Assembly: GCA_017934745.1 (NCBI GenBank)
Contig: JAGBIY010000045.1
Span: 83,662 to 147,661, forward strand
Direction of reading: 5' to 3'
DNA: 64,000 nucleotides
Source of the DNA: Treponema sp.
GTDB lineage: Bacteria > Spirochaetota > Spirochaetia > Treponematales > Treponemataceae
The position numbers and the translations under genes were made by a program. Below are positions 38,063-47,604 of the stretch, piece by piece. Under the pieces are notes generated by a model. It was not told where the DNA came from. It saw nothing but the letters and a program-made list of their open reading frames with translations, and ran no database searches. Each line of letters starts with the position of its first letter. Position 1 is the stretch's first letter.

Positions 38063-40164
38063 ACTGTGAACAAGTCGATTTGGTTTCCTATTTGGTTCAC
38101 CGTCTCGAACACGTTGTTCGATATTTCGTCCAACGCCTGGCCAGAGTCGCTGATTTTGTCCGCGCTTGCCGAAATCTGGCCCATGCTGTTCCTGATTTTG
38201 TCCGTGGAGTCCCTCAAATCGTTCACTTCGTTCAGAATCGCCCTGTTGCCTTCCGCCATCTCGTGGGAAGCCGCGCGGACTTCCGCGGTGTTGTCGTTCA
38301 TGAGCTTGAGGGCCTCTCCAATCTGGGCCGACCCTTCCTGCTGCTCTTCCATTGCGGCTTTTATCTGGAGCACGAGGTTCTGCGTCGTGTTGATGCTGCT
38401 CGACACTGCGGCGAACGATTCGCTCGACGCCTGCGACGCGTTCACCACGTCGTTTATGGAATGCTGGATTCCCGCAAGCTCTTCTTTTATCCTCTTCGAC
38501 TGTAGTGCCGACGTTTCCGAGAGCTTCCTGATTTCGTCCGCCACGACGCTGAATCCGCGTCCCGCCTCGCCTGCGTGAGCCGCCTCTATCGCGGCGTTCA
38601 TTGCAAGTAGGTTCGTCTGGCTCGCTATCGACGAAATCGTCTTGTTGGCGTCCTGCAGGGACTTCGACTGCTCTTCGATTTTCTCGATTTTCTCGTTCAC
38701 GTCCTTCTGCCGGGAGATTCCTTCCTCCGCGTTCTTCGTGAGGTCGTTGAACGAGTCCGCCATGTGCCCGACCGACGAGTTCACGCTCTTGATGTTGCCG
38801 ATCATCTCCTCGACCGCCGCGCTCGCCTGCGACACTCCCGACGACTGCGTTTGAATCATGTGTTCGAGAGATTCTATGTTCTTTGAAATCTCCTCGACCG
38901 CGCTCGCAGTCTCTGAGACCGCCGCCGCCTGGTTCTGCACCTGGGTCTCTATGTTGTCCACGTCGGATATGATTTCCTTGATTGCGCTTCCGTTCGCGTC
39001 GATTCTCTGCTGGAGGCCGGTGTTCACCGATTCGAGCGTCTCCTTCGAGTCCTTCACTCCGCTGATTATCGTCCTGAGCTTCTCCATGAACCTGTTGAAG
39101 CCGGACCCCAGCTCTCCGATTTCGTTGTTGCTCTTGACCTGGAGTTTCTGCGTGAGGTCCGCGTCACCGGATGCGATGTGCTCTATGCTGTTCCTCACGA
39201 ACCTGAGCGGCTTTATCATGGCCACGAGGATGATGATGCACGCCGCGATTACGAGAAGCGCGCTGACGACGCTGGTTATCGCCGTTATGAGAGTGATTTT
39301 GTAGCTGGCTTTGTTGATGTCGGCGACCGGAATCGTGAGTATCGCAATCCACGGTGTTCCGCGCACAGGCGTGAAAGACGCGAACATCTTAGTTCCGTCC
39401 GGCTCCGTGTAGTAGCCCTCGTCCGTTTTCCCCGACGACGCGAGCTCCGCTATCTTCACCAGTCCCTCGTAGCCCGCCTTGTCGCTGTACGAGAGGTCCA
39501 TGTATTTCTCCATGCCCCTGATGTGCGAGATGAGGACTCCGTTGCTTCCTGCCAGAATCGCCTTTCCGTTCTCGCCCATGCTCAATTCTGAAATCATCGA
39601 CTCGATTTCGTCGAGCTTTACCGCTCCGGCGAAGACTCCGATGAGTTTCCTGTTCTTGTCGTAGGCGGGCCTTCCAATGTAGTAGCAGACGGTTCCGTCG
39701 CTTTGGAAGTCGATGTTGGACACGTAGAACGGCTTGTTGCTCTTTACGATTTCCCTGTAGAAGGGCTTCGAGATGACTGTGACGGAAGTTCCGTCGCTTG
39801 AGTGCCCGACGCCGTCCAGCGTGCAGAACAGGATGTGCTTGAACCTGTCGTTCTTTATTGCTGCGTGCGATTGGAGCCATTCGATTATGGCGTCCGTGTC
39901 GCCTTCTGCCGTCACGTCGCTGTCGGAGTAGATTCTCAAGTCGTTTACGAGGATTTCGTTCCAGTTGCTGATTTTACCAGCGTCCTCTTCGATTACTTTT
40001 TTGCTGAAGTCCGAATACTCTTTTGCAGACGATTTCCTCACGTTCCTGACAGTCACGATTCCCTGCAGCGAAAAGAAAAACGCCAGAATGACAAATATCT
40101 GTATCGAAAACTGCACCGCCAGCTTTCCATATTTCTTCTGCGGTAGAGATTGGTTTTCAGTCAT
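38059..40164 (-). CDS. Methyl-accepting chemotaxis protein with periplasmic Cache domain
   Basis: A 701-residue receptor. A membrane helix near residues 18-40 (FSIQIFVILAFFFSLQGIVT) is followed by a dCache-type periplasmic domain (SKPFYREIVKSNKPFYVSNI; GRPAYDKNRKLIGVFAGAVK), a second helix near residues 280-300, a HAMP segment and a long coiled coil with the tip SIASQTNLLAMNAAIEAAHA. It senses a small solute outside and signals through CheA/CheW. GAGGAG precedes the start at 40164. It is divergent from the OppA-like gene. Confidence 0.93.
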   Translation of the reverse strand: MTENQSLPQKKYGKLAVQFSIQIFVILAFFFSLQGIVTVRNVRKSSAKEYSDFSKKVIEEDAGKISNWNEILVNDLRIYSDSDVTAEGDTDAIIEWLQSHAAIKNDRFKHILFCTLDGVGHSSDGTSVTVISKPFYREIVKSNKPFYVSNIDFQSDGTVCYYIGRPAYDKNRKLIGVFAGAVKLDEIESMISELSMGENGKAILAGSNGVLISHIRGMEKYMDLSYSDKAGYEGLVKIAELASSGKTDEGYYTEPDGTKMFASFTPVRGTPWIAILTIPVADINKASYKITLITAITSVVSALLVIAACIIILVAMIKPLRFVRNSIEHIASGDADLTQKLQVKSNNEIGELGSGFNRFMEKLRTIISGVKDSKETLESVNTGLQQRIDANGSAIKEIISDVDNIETQVQNQAAAVSETASAVEEISKNIESLEHMIQTQSSGVSQASAAVEEMIGNIKSVNSSVGHMADSFNDLTKNAEEGISRQKDVNEKIEKIEEQSKSLQDANKTISSIASQTNLLAMNAAIEAAHAGEAGRGFSVVADEIRKLSETSALQSKRIKEELAGIQHSINDVVNASQASSESFAAVSSSINTTQNLVLQIKAAMEEQQEGSAQIGEALKLMNDNTAEVRAASHEMAEGNRAILNEVNDLRDSTDKIRNSMGQISASADKISDSGQALDEISNNVFETVNQIGNQIDLFTV

Positions 40165-40273
40165 TGAATTGCGCTCCTCAGCCGATAATGATAATTTACA
40201 CTGAAAAAAGATATTGAATTTTGTAAGATTTATCAACATAATCGTAAAGCGTTTTTTAAGAGAGGCTTTGGTT

Positions 40274-41941
40274 ATGGTAAAGAAAAATTCTCAATTGCTT
40301 TTTCCGTTCATTTTGCCGCTGTTCTTTTTGGTATTCGGATGCGGTTCTAAAGACATCCGTTCAGCGAAAAAAGGCCCCCTTCCTGAAAAAAATGTCAGCG
40401 GTCCTGTCCTGAATGTCATGCTAGACACTTCAATACAATTGATTGACCAGCAGGTTTCCACCGAGGGAACAGTCTTCGAGATTGTGGGTGATTTGCTCGA
40501 CGGTCTCATGCAGATGGCGGAGGACGGTTCCGTTGTGCCGGCTGTGGCCAAGAGCATGGGCGTTTCCCCGGACGGCCTCGTGTACACGTTCAACCTCCGT
40601 GACGACTCGTACTGGTCGAACGGCGAGCCTGTGACGGCGCGCGATTTCGTCTACGCCTGGGAGAGGGCGTGCACGCCCAGCACGGAGGCGGAATACTCCT
40701 ACTTGATGAGCGACATCGCCCACATAAAGAACGCCGTGGCGATACAGGCCGGGCAGATGGACCCGAACCAGCTTGGAGTGAGGGCATTGGACGACTACAC
40801 GCTGCAGGTGCAGCTTGAGGTTCCGCTTTCGTTTTTCGACCAGCTTCTCTATTTCTGCACTTTCTATCCCGCGAACGAGAAATTCATAAAGTCCTGCGGC
40901 TCTTCCTACGGCACAAGCCCTGAGACTTTCCTCTCGAACGGCGCGTTCCTGCTGAAGGACTTCAAGCCGGGCGCGTCCTCGCTCGACCTCGTGAAGAACA
41001 CCGCCTACTACGACGCTTCGAAGATACAGCTCGGAGGAATCCACTACGAGGTCGTGAAGTCTCCGGCCGAGGCGCTCTCGAAATTCAGAAGCGGCCAGCT
41101 CGACTTGATAGAGGTTTCTGGAAGCGTCGTGGGCGAAGTGAAGGACTCTCCTGAATTCAAGACCGTGGAGTCGGGCTTCCTCTGGTATTTGACCGCGAAC
41201 ATGGAGATGAGGGAATTCGCCAACTTGAACATGAGGAGGGCGTTCACTTTCGCGATAGACCGCGGCGTGATAACCGACAGCGTGATTGCGGACGGCTCAA
41301 GGCCGACGTACACCGCCATTCCGTCCGCGTTCGCCTTCAACTCTTCCGGGCAGGATTTCACGACCGCTTCCGTGGAATTCCCCGAACTCTGCTCGTACGA
41401 CCCGGAAAAGGCCAGGGAGTGCTGGCGCATGGCTCAGAACGAACTCGGCCTCTCTTCTTTCTCGTTCAAGCTCCTGACGGACGACACTCAGACGCAGACT
41501 GCCGTCGCGAACGAGATAAAGAGGCAGCTTGAGGCCACACTTCCGGGATTGAGAATCGAGGTGGAGTCGATCCAGAAGAGCGCCCGCCTCGACCGCATGA
41601 GCGAAGCCGACTTTGAAATCGCGCTCACGAGGTGGGGACCGGACTACGCCGACCCGATGACATACTTGAGCTTGTGGACGACCGGAAACGAGAACAACTA
41701 CGGCCGCTTCTCCGACCCGACCTACGACGCCATAATCGCGAACTGCAGCGACGGCGAGCTTTCGACCAAGTTGGCCGAGAGGTGGAGCGCGATGAAGGAT
41801 GCCGAGAAAATCATAATGCGCGAGGCCGTGATTTTTCCGCTCTACCAGCAGTGCGGTGCCGACTTGATGAAGTCGAACGTGAAGGGTGTCGCGTTCCACC
41901 CTGTCGGAATCAACAGAATCTACAAGAACGCGAGAAAATAG
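40274..41941 (+). CDS. Peptide ABC transporter substrate-binding lipoprotein (OppA-like)
   Basis: A 555-residue protein with signal sequence and lipobox LVFGC near residue 23. The family 5 solute-binding signature is present: LLDGLMQMAEDGSVVPAVAK, YTFNLRDDSYWSNGEPVTAR and FVYAWERACTP near residues 112-150, and a C-terminal DFEIALTRWGPDYADPMTYL. It should bind oligopeptides and deliver them to an Opp-type permease, which is not encoded here. The start is the ATG before VKKNSQLLFPF. Confidence 0.93.
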   Translation: MVKKNSQLLFPFILPLFFLVFGCGSKDIRSAKKGPLPEKNVSGPVLNVMLDTSIQLIDQQVSTEGTVFEIVGDLLDGLMQMAEDGSVVPAVAKSMGVSPDGLVYTFNLRDDSYWSNGEPVTARDFVYAWERACTPSTEAEYSYLMSDIAHIKNAVAIQAGQMDPNQLGVRALDDYTLQVQLEVPLSFFDQLLYFCTFYPANEKFIKSCGSSYGTSPETFLSNGAFLLKDFKPGASSLDLVKNTAYYDASKIQLGGIHYEVVKSPAEALSKFRSGQLDLIEVSGSVVGEVKDSPEFKTVESGFLWYLTANMEMREFANLNMRRAFTFAIDRGVITDSVIADGSRPTYTAIPSAFAFNSSGQDFTTASVEFPELCSYDPEKARECWRMAQNELGLSSFSFKLLTDDTQTQTAVANEIKRQLEATLPGLRIEVESIQKSARLDRMSEADFEIALTRWGPDYADPMTYLSLWTTGNENNYGRFSDPTYDAIIANCSDGELSTKLAERWSAMKDAEKIIMREAVIFPLYQQCGADLMKSNVKGVAFHPVGINRIYKNARK

Positions 41942-41971
41942 CTTTTGCGGATTTCGACGCTTGGGGGCGGC

Positions 41972-42847
41972 TCAGTTCTGGATGTCTTTTTTCCCGAATT
42001 GGCTCCTGTAGTCCCTGGGCGTCATGTTCATGAATTTCTTGAAGCAGCGTGAGAAATAGTTCGAGTCGTTGTAGCCCACATCGTATGCGATTTGCGTGAT
42101 GTCGAGCTTGGTGTCTGAAAGTTCGCGCGAGGCCGCGAACATGCGCTGCCTCATCTGGTACTCGAACGGGGGATAGCCCGTTATGCGCTTGAAGGTGCGG
42201 AGAACCGAACTTTCCGACATGTTCGAGTATTCCATCAAGTCCTGCATGGAAATGTCGCTCCTGAAATTCTTCTCCATGTAATTTATCAGCATGTCGGCGT
42301 GGTTCACCGAGTCGGTTTCCGGGTATGACGGAGAGTTGTAGATGCGAAGAAGGTAGAGAATCAGCTGTATCAGATACGTCGTCGTGTTGATTGTCCAGCC
42401 GATTGGCTGCCTTGAGATTTCCTCCTGAATCGAGTCTATCATCGCCCTCAGCTCGAAAAGGTGCATCGTCTTTATGTTGAACTGCGTGATTGGCATCTTT
42501 TCCGGGGAGTCCCTTTTTGCCAGGACGAAAAAATCGTTGTATTTCGGCAGGTTCGAAAGCTCCATCGCGTCCTCCTCTATGAACTTCGAGCGGATCATGA
42601 TGTTCATGAGTACAACTCCGTCACAATCCTTGTATCCGTGGATTTGTCCGGGCTTCACGACTATTATCTCGCCCGCCTTGAACGGAATGTCCCCGTCCGG
42701 CGTTATGTGCGTTCCTTTGCCCTTGTAGACTATCGCGATTTCGTAGAAGTTGTGGGAATGGACTGGAAACGGGGGCTGCGGATTCCTGAATTCGAAGTGG
42801 CATGGAATGTTCTCTGTCCAGAATTTTTGCGCCGTGAGATTGTTCAT
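41972..42847 (-). CDS. AraC-family regulator, likely of the rhamnose/RG-I genes
   Basis: A 291-residue regulator. The N-terminal half is a cupin-type sensing domain (PFPVHSHNFYEIAIVYKGKG near residues 27-46; GEIIVVKPGQIHGY). The C-terminal 100 residues are the AraC/XylS DNA-binding domain with two helix-turn-helix units (SDISMQDLMEYSNMSESSVL; LDITQIAYDVGYNDSNYFSR) and the FKKFMNMTPRDYR end. It is divergent from the kinase gene at 42936, and a direct repeat in the shared spacer fits a target site. Rhamnose or a phosphorylated intermediate is the inferred ligand. Confidence 0.92.
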   Translation of the reverse strand: MNNLTAQKFWTENIPCHFEFRNPQPPFPVHSHNFYEIAIVYKGKGTHITPDGDIPFKAGEIIVVKPGQIHGYKDCDGVVLMNIMIRSKFIEEDAMELSNLPKYNDFFVLAKRDSPEKMPITQFNIKTMHLFELRAMIDSIQEEISRQPIGWTINTTTYLIQLILYLLRIYNSPSYPETDSVNHADMLINYMEKNFRSDISMQDLMEYSNMSESSVLRTFKRITGYPPFEYQMRQRMFAASRELSDTKLDITQIAYDVGYNDSNYFSRCFKKFMNMTPRDYRSQFGKKDIQN

Positions 42848-42877
42848 CGGTTCTGCCTCCCTCGTGGTGGAATTGTG

Positions 42878-42930
42878 CTAGTATTTGCATTTTCTGTCAA
42901 GGTTGACCGATTTCCTAGTATTTATCATTC
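42878..42930 (+). promoter_or_regulatory. Divergent control region with a direct repeat
   Basis: CTAGTATTT occurs at 42878-42886 and 42915-42923, each followed by CATT after one or two bases. AraC-type regulators bind such direct half-sites. TTGACCGATTTCCTAGTATT at 42904 resembles the motif shared by 50582 and 60393. Confidence 0.45.
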
Positions 42931-42935
42931 AAAAC

Positions 42936-44489
42936 ATGGAAGTTGGAATCATCGTAATCGATATTGGAATGACTAACAAGAAAATCGCCGTGTATGACGA
43001 GAATCTTGTCCAGCGCGACGTGGCGTACAAAAACTTTCCGCCGGTCTTTGTGAAGGACAGCGGGGGAAACGACATTCCCTGCCACGACCTTGAGGGCATG
43101 GAAGAGTGGTTCGCCTCGGAGATTCGGGCGTTCGCGGAGAAATACAATGTGCGTTCAATCGCCGTGAGCACCCATGGCGCGACATTCGTCTGCGTCGGCC
43201 GGGACGGGAAGCCATGCGCTCCATGCGTCTTCTACACCCACGAGCCGGGGGAAAATTTCCAGAGGGAATTCTACGAAAAATGCGGTTCCGCAGAATTCCT
43301 TCAAAAATCCACCCACACTCCGAGATTCAGTTCGATGATAAACATGGCCAAGGGAATCTTCTTTTTGCAGAGGGAATTCCCGAAGGAGTTTGAGAAGACG
43401 GCCCTTGTCCTGAACTATCCGCAGTATTGGACATTCAAGTTGACTGGCAAGGCTTGCCACGAGACGACGTTCCTTTCATGCCACACATATTTGTGGGAGC
43501 AGAACAGGCGCGAATGGTCCGATGTCGTGGACAAACTTGGGATAAGGGACAAACTTCCTTCTATTTATATGGACACTTGCGGAAAACTCGGAACTCTCAC
43601 TGACGAGGCCGCAGAAAAACTTTCGCTGGACAAGTCCGTTGTCGTGTCCGCGGGAATCCACGACTCGAACGCGTCGCTGCTTCCGTATCTTGCGAAGAAC
43701 TCGGGCGAGGACTTCATCCTGAATTCGACTGGAACCTGGTGCGTTTCGATGCACCCAAGCCCGAACGGGGAGAAGAACGCAGTTTGCGCGGACGACGACA
43801 TCGGAAAAGTCGTCTTCTTCAACAGGAGCGCGCTCGATTTTCCCGTGAAGACTTCGATTTTCCTCGGTGGCATGGAGCTTGACTTCTACGCGCGTCTTTT
43901 CAGGAAGGCGAATGGACTTGGCGACGAGTTCTTCCCGTCTTCGGACATGGAAAGCGCGAGGAAAATTCTCTTGGAGAAAAAAGTGTTCGTCATGCCGGAA
44001 CTTGTGAAAGGCTCCGGACAGTTCCCGGACTTTGAGAGCGGAATCTGGCAGGACGGAACCTTCTATAAAAAAGACGAGCTTGAGAAAATGGAAAGGCTTC
44101 CTCCAATTGTCCACGACGAGAAACTCTTCTGGGCGGCCGTCGTTGTTTCGGCGGTGATTCAGTCGGAGACGGCTTTCAGGAGGGCGGGGCTTTCGGACGG
44201 AACTTGGATTTTCACGGAAGGCGGCTTCAGGAAAAACTCGCTCTACAATTCTCTTTTGGCGAGCGTGCTTGGAAAAAACAAGGTCTGCACGACTTCGCTC
44301 AAGGAGGCCACCGCGCTTGGAGCCGCCATGACGGCTTTGATGGCGAGCGACGGCAGGACACTTTCCGATTTCGAGCCGTTGATTGACATTGAAAAAAACA
44401 CCATCGTCGGCGAAGATGCCGGCGGTTACGAATCATACAAGAAAGAATGGATTACAAAAGGAGCGTTGAAAGAAAATGAAAGTCACTGA
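42936..44489 (+). CDS. FGGY-family sugar kinase, probable rhamnulokinase
   Basis: A 517-residue kinase with the FGGY/ASKHA fold: IIVIDIGMTNKKIAVYDENL at the start (phosphate-1 loop), RSIAVSTHGATFVCVGRDGK near residues 70-89, VVSAGIHDSNASLLPYLAKN near residues 232-251, ILNSTGTWCVSMHPSP, and a C-terminal WIFTEGGFRKNSLYNSLLAS followed by EATALGAAMTALMAS. It is not a close copy of enteric RhaB, but lies 14 bases overlapping rhaD and near rhaA, so L-rhamnulose is the likely substrate. L-fuculose is the alternative. Confidence 0.85.
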   Translation: MEVGIIVIDIGMTNKKIAVYDENLVQRDVAYKNFPPVFVKDSGGNDIPCHDLEGMEEWFASEIRAFAEKYNVRSIAVSTHGATFVCVGRDGKPCAPCVFYTHEPGENFQREFYEKCGSAEFLQKSTHTPRFSSMINMAKGIFFLQREFPKEFEKTALVLNYPQYWTFKLTGKACHETTFLSCHTYLWEQNRREWSDVVDKLGIRDKLPSIYMDTCGKLGTLTDEAAEKLSLDKSVVVSAGIHDSNASLLPYLAKNSGEDFILNSTGTWCVSMHPSPNGEKNAVCADDDIGKVVFFNRSALDFPVKTSIFLGGMELDFYARLFRKANGLGDEFFPSSDMESARKILLEKKVFVMPELVKGSGQFPDFESGIWQDGTFYKKDELEKMERLPPIVHDEKLFWAAVVVSAVIQSETAFRRAGLSDGTWIFTEGGFRKNSLYNSLLASVLGKNKVCTTSLKEATALGAAMTALMASDGRTLSDFEPLIDIEKNTIVGEDAGGYESYKKEWITKGALKENESH

Positions 44490-45306
44490 ATCAAAATGCG
44501 TGCAGGGTTTTGTCAGGATGTGCACCGACGGCTGGGATTTGGGCTGGCACGAGAGGAACGGCGGAAACCTTTCCTACAGGATGAAAGCGGAGGAGGTCGC
44601 TGAAATCAAGTCGAATTTCACCGACAAGAACGAGTGGCAGGAAATCGGGACGTCGGTTCCGAACCTCGCCGGGGAGCGTTTCATCGTCACCGGAAGCGGA
44701 AAGTTCATGAGGAACGTGAAGCTTGACCCGGAAGCCAACATCAGCATAATCGAAATAGACAGTTCCGGCGAGAAGTTCCGCATCCTCTGGGGCATGAGGG
44801 ACGGAGGAAGGCCGACAAGCGAGCTTCCGACCCATCTCATGAACCACGAGGTGAAGAAGCTCGCCACGAACGGAAAGTACAGGGTCATCTACCACGCCCA
44901 CTGCACAAACACAATCGCCCTCACGTTCGTGCTTCCTCTCAAGGACGAGGTCTTCACGAGGGAACTGTGGGAATGCGCGACCGAGTGTCCCGTGGTCTTT
45001 CCCCAGGGAATCGGGGTCGTGCCTTGGATGGTTCCGGGCGGACGGGCCATCGCCGTGGAGACGAGCAAGCTCATGAAGGAATACGATGTCGCCATCTGGG
45101 CGCACCACGGAATGTTCTGCGCGGGCGAGGATTTCGACTTGACGTTCGGCCTCATGCACACTGTCGAAAAATCAGCCGAGATTCTCGTGAAGGTTCTTTC
45201 AATGGCTCCGAAAAAGATGCAGACTATCCAGCCTCAGGAATTCAGGGATTTGGCGAAGGACTTCAAAGTGTCGCTTCCAGAAAAATTCCTGTACGAGAAA
45301 AATTGA
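44476..45306 (+). CDS. rhaD: Rhamnulose-1-phosphate aldolase
   Basis: A 276-residue class II aldolase. DGWDLGWHERNGGNLSYRMK near residues 16-35 is the RhaD signature; zinc ligands are expected in YRVIYHAHCTNTIALT near residues 138-153 and VAIWAHHGMFCAG near residues 208-220, with the catalytic Glu in the EVFTRELWECATECP stretch. It cleaves L-rhamnulose 1-phosphate to dihydroxyacetone phosphate and L-lactaldehyde. Its start lies within the end of the kinase gene, so the two are translationally coupled. Confidence 0.95.
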   Translation: MKVTESKCVQGFVRMCTDGWDLGWHERNGGNLSYRMKAEEVAEIKSNFTDKNEWQEIGTSVPNLAGERFIVTGSGKFMRNVKLDPEANISIIEIDSSGEKFRILWGMRDGGRPTSELPTHLMNHEVKKLATNGKYRVIYHAHCTNTIALTFVLPLKDEVFTRELWECATECPVVFPQGIGVVPWMVPGGRAIAVETSKLMKEYDVAIWAHHGMFCAGEDFDLTFGLMHTVEKSAEILVKVLSMAPKKMQTIQPQEFRDLAKDFKVSLPEKFLYEKN

Positions 45307-45356
45307 CAATTGGCAATTGGTGATTCTCAATTCTCAATTAACAAACCGGAGGAAAC

Positions 45357-47546
45357 ATGGGATTTTATTTTGACGATTTGGACAGCATTTACCGCCAGTC
45401 GCAGGGGGACATCAAGCACACCCTTTCCGTGATGGCGGACAGGTACATGGGGGAGAATCCCGAACATGAATACACGGCCAGACCTTTCACTATGGACGGA
45501 ATCATGAGGAACAAGGACTACCGCTATGTCTTCGACGGGAACGCCTTCTTTCCGAATGCGGAGGACGGAAACTATGTATATCTTTGGGGAAAAATCCGAC
45601 GCGGCGGTGAAGGCGCGCTCCGCTTCACTTTGATTCCGTACGGACCTGTAAAAATGTGGATGGACGGAAACGAGGTCTTCGCGTCCGATTTCGTCGCCGA
45701 GCGTTTCGACGACAATCCAATCACGTTCGACATTCCCGTGAAAAAAGGCTGGAACAATCTCGTCCTGCGCTTCACAAAGACCAAAGCCGGTTTCGGGGCT
45801 GAATTCGGGACCTGGCTCGGAAAACTCGACTACTATTTTCTGCACGGAAGAAGCGACTGGGAAGAGATGGAGGGCTTCGACTACACTTGCCCAACGAAAG
45901 AGCGCGTCACGGATTTTCCCTGCGGAATCGAAAAAATACTTGAGCCGATGCCTGAATGGACGGACGAGCAGAAAAGAGCCGGAAACATCGCCAGAGTTTT
46001 TGGGGGCGAGAAAATCGCCGGAAAGAAGATTGTGTGCAGAAGCTCCTTCGTTCTCCAAAAGCCTTCTTCCATTTCAATTGAAGAAAAAAGCTCCGATTCA
46101 ATTGAAGAAAAATCGATTTACATTGACGGAAAAATTTTTGAAAGCGGAAACTCAATGAAGCTGGCATCGGGTGTTCACCAAATCGTCTGCGTTTTGAAAG
46201 TCTCCTCTTCGTTCAAAAATTCTGATTCCGCAGATTCCCAAATCAAAATCATTGATGAAAAAAATTCCGAGATTGCGCTTGTGAATCCTTTTTTGACAGA
46301 GGGCGTGAAAAACAGGTTTCCATGGATGTTCGCGGGCCCGTTTGAAAAATCCTCTGACGATGAACTTGTGGAATTCAATGCGAAAAACAGGAACCGCCTT
46401 GTCGGAAGCGGGGATGAGAAGACTTGGTGGCGGCTCGACTTGAAGGGCGGCTGGATTCGCCTCTACAACGAGAACGCGCTTTTCGGCCACTGGGACTATC
46501 CGTTGGGCGTGACCCTCTACGGAATGATTGAGACCGCGCGATTCTTCGACAAATCAAAGAAGAAGAACATCATCTCAGATTACGTCGTCCGCCATGTGAA
46601 AAAAGCGGTTGGGACGCTCGAATACGCTTTGTTCGACAAGGCGCGTTTCGGCGGAGCCACTGCCGTACACCATCTTTTGACGTCGATTGACAGCCTGGAC
46701 GACTGCGGCTCGTTCGCCTCGCTCATGCTCGAAGTCGCAAAAGACCACGGGGACGAGCTTGGCGACTACGGCTCAATCGCTTCCTACGTTGGAAAATACA
46801 TTTGCGAAAAGCAGGCGCGGTTGGACGACGGCTCGTTCTTCAGAAAAGAGATGATGCACAAATTCCACAACGGAACAATGTGGGCCGACGACCTCTACAT
46901 GAGCGTTCCGTTTTTGTGCCGCTATGCCGCATTCAAAAATGACCCGGCCGTTCTGGACGACGCGGCCAGACAGTTCTTCGGATTCAAGAAGCGTCTTTAT
47001 ATGGAAGACAAAAAACTCATGGCGCACGTCTACGATTTCAGGAGAAACATGAACACCGGAATTCCGTGGGGGCGCGGCAACGGCTGGACGATTTTCTCTT
47101 TGACGGAGCTGCTCTTGGTTCTGCCGGAGAACCACCCCGCAAGGCCTTTGCTTTTGGACTTCTACAATGAATTGGCGGAGGGGTATCTTTCTGTTCAGGG
47201 CGAGGACGGAATGTGGAGGCAGGTCTTGGACATGAAGGATTCCTATCCTGAGTCTTCCTGCACCGCCATGTTCATCTGCGCGTTCAGCCGGGGAATACGG
47301 AACGGCTGGCTCTGCGACGGCGACGGCCGCTACCATCAGGCCTGCGCGCGCGCCTGGAAAGCCCTTGAGAAAACAGCGATAGATTCGAAGGGAAATCTTT
47401 ATGGAGTGTGCCGAGGCAGCGAATTCGCGTTCAATCCACGGTACTATTCGGAGCATCTTCTTCCGCAGTTGAACAACACGCACGGAATCGGGATTGTGCT
47501 CTTGGCGGGAGTGGAGATGCTCAGACTGGAAGAATATTCCGCATAA
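45357..47546 (+). CDS. GH105-type unsaturated rhamnogalacturonyl hydrolase with N-terminal extension
   Basis: A 729-residue protein. The last 380 residues form the (alpha/alpha)6 GH88/GH105 domain: GGATAVHHLLTSIDSLDDCG, HKFHNGTMWADDLYMSVPFL near residues 499-518 with the catalytic Asp, GIPWGRGNGWTIFSLTELL, and a closing NNTHGIGIVLLAGVEM. The N-terminal 330 residues are beta-rich and of unknown role. No signal peptide is seen, so it acts in the cytoplasm on unsaturated galacturonyl-rhamnose made by the lyases. GGAGGAAAC precedes the ATG. An internal repeat, SIEEKSSDSIEEKS, lies near residues 241-254. Confidence 0.9.
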   Translation: MGFYFDDLDSIYRQSQGDIKHTLSVMADRYMGENPEHEYTARPFTMDGIMRNKDYRYVFDGNAFFPNAEDGNYVYLWGKIRRGGEGALRFTLIPYGPVKMWMDGNEVFASDFVAERFDDNPITFDIPVKKGWNNLVLRFTKTKAGFGAEFGTWLGKLDYYFLHGRSDWEEMEGFDYTCPTKERVTDFPCGIEKILEPMPEWTDEQKRAGNIARVFGGEKIAGKKIVCRSSFVLQKPSSISIEEKSSDSIEEKSIYIDGKIFESGNSMKLASGVHQIVCVLKVSSSFKNSDSADSQIKIIDEKNSEIALVNPFLTEGVKNRFPWMFAGPFEKSSDDELVEFNAKNRNRLVGSGDEKTWWRLDLKGGWIRLYNENALFGHWDYPLGVTLYGMIETARFFDKSKKKNIISDYVVRHVKKAVGTLEYALFDKARFGGATAVHHLLTSIDSLDDCGSFASLMLEVAKDHGDELGDYGSIASYVGKYICEKQARLDDGSFFRKEMMHKFHNGTMWADDLYMSVPFLCRYAAFKNDPAVLDDAARQFFGFKKRLYMEDKKLMAHVYDFRRNMNTGIPWGRGNGWTIFSLTELLLVLPENHPARPLLLDFYNELAEGYLSVQGEDGMWRQVLDMKDSYPESSCTAMFICAFSRGIRNGWLCDGDGRYHQACARAWKALEKTAIDSKGNLYGVCRGSEFAFNPRYYSEHLLPQLNNTHGIGIVLLAGVEMLRLEEYSA

Positions 47547-47604
47547 TTTGTCACACGGATTCGAAATGTCTGACGACATTCAGCCTATTTTGGAAGGAGA
47601 TGTT

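Noticed and set aside
45300-45350. CAATTGG-type short repeats between rhaD and the GH105 gene
   Set aside because: Simple AT-rich repetition without a clear stem or known site.
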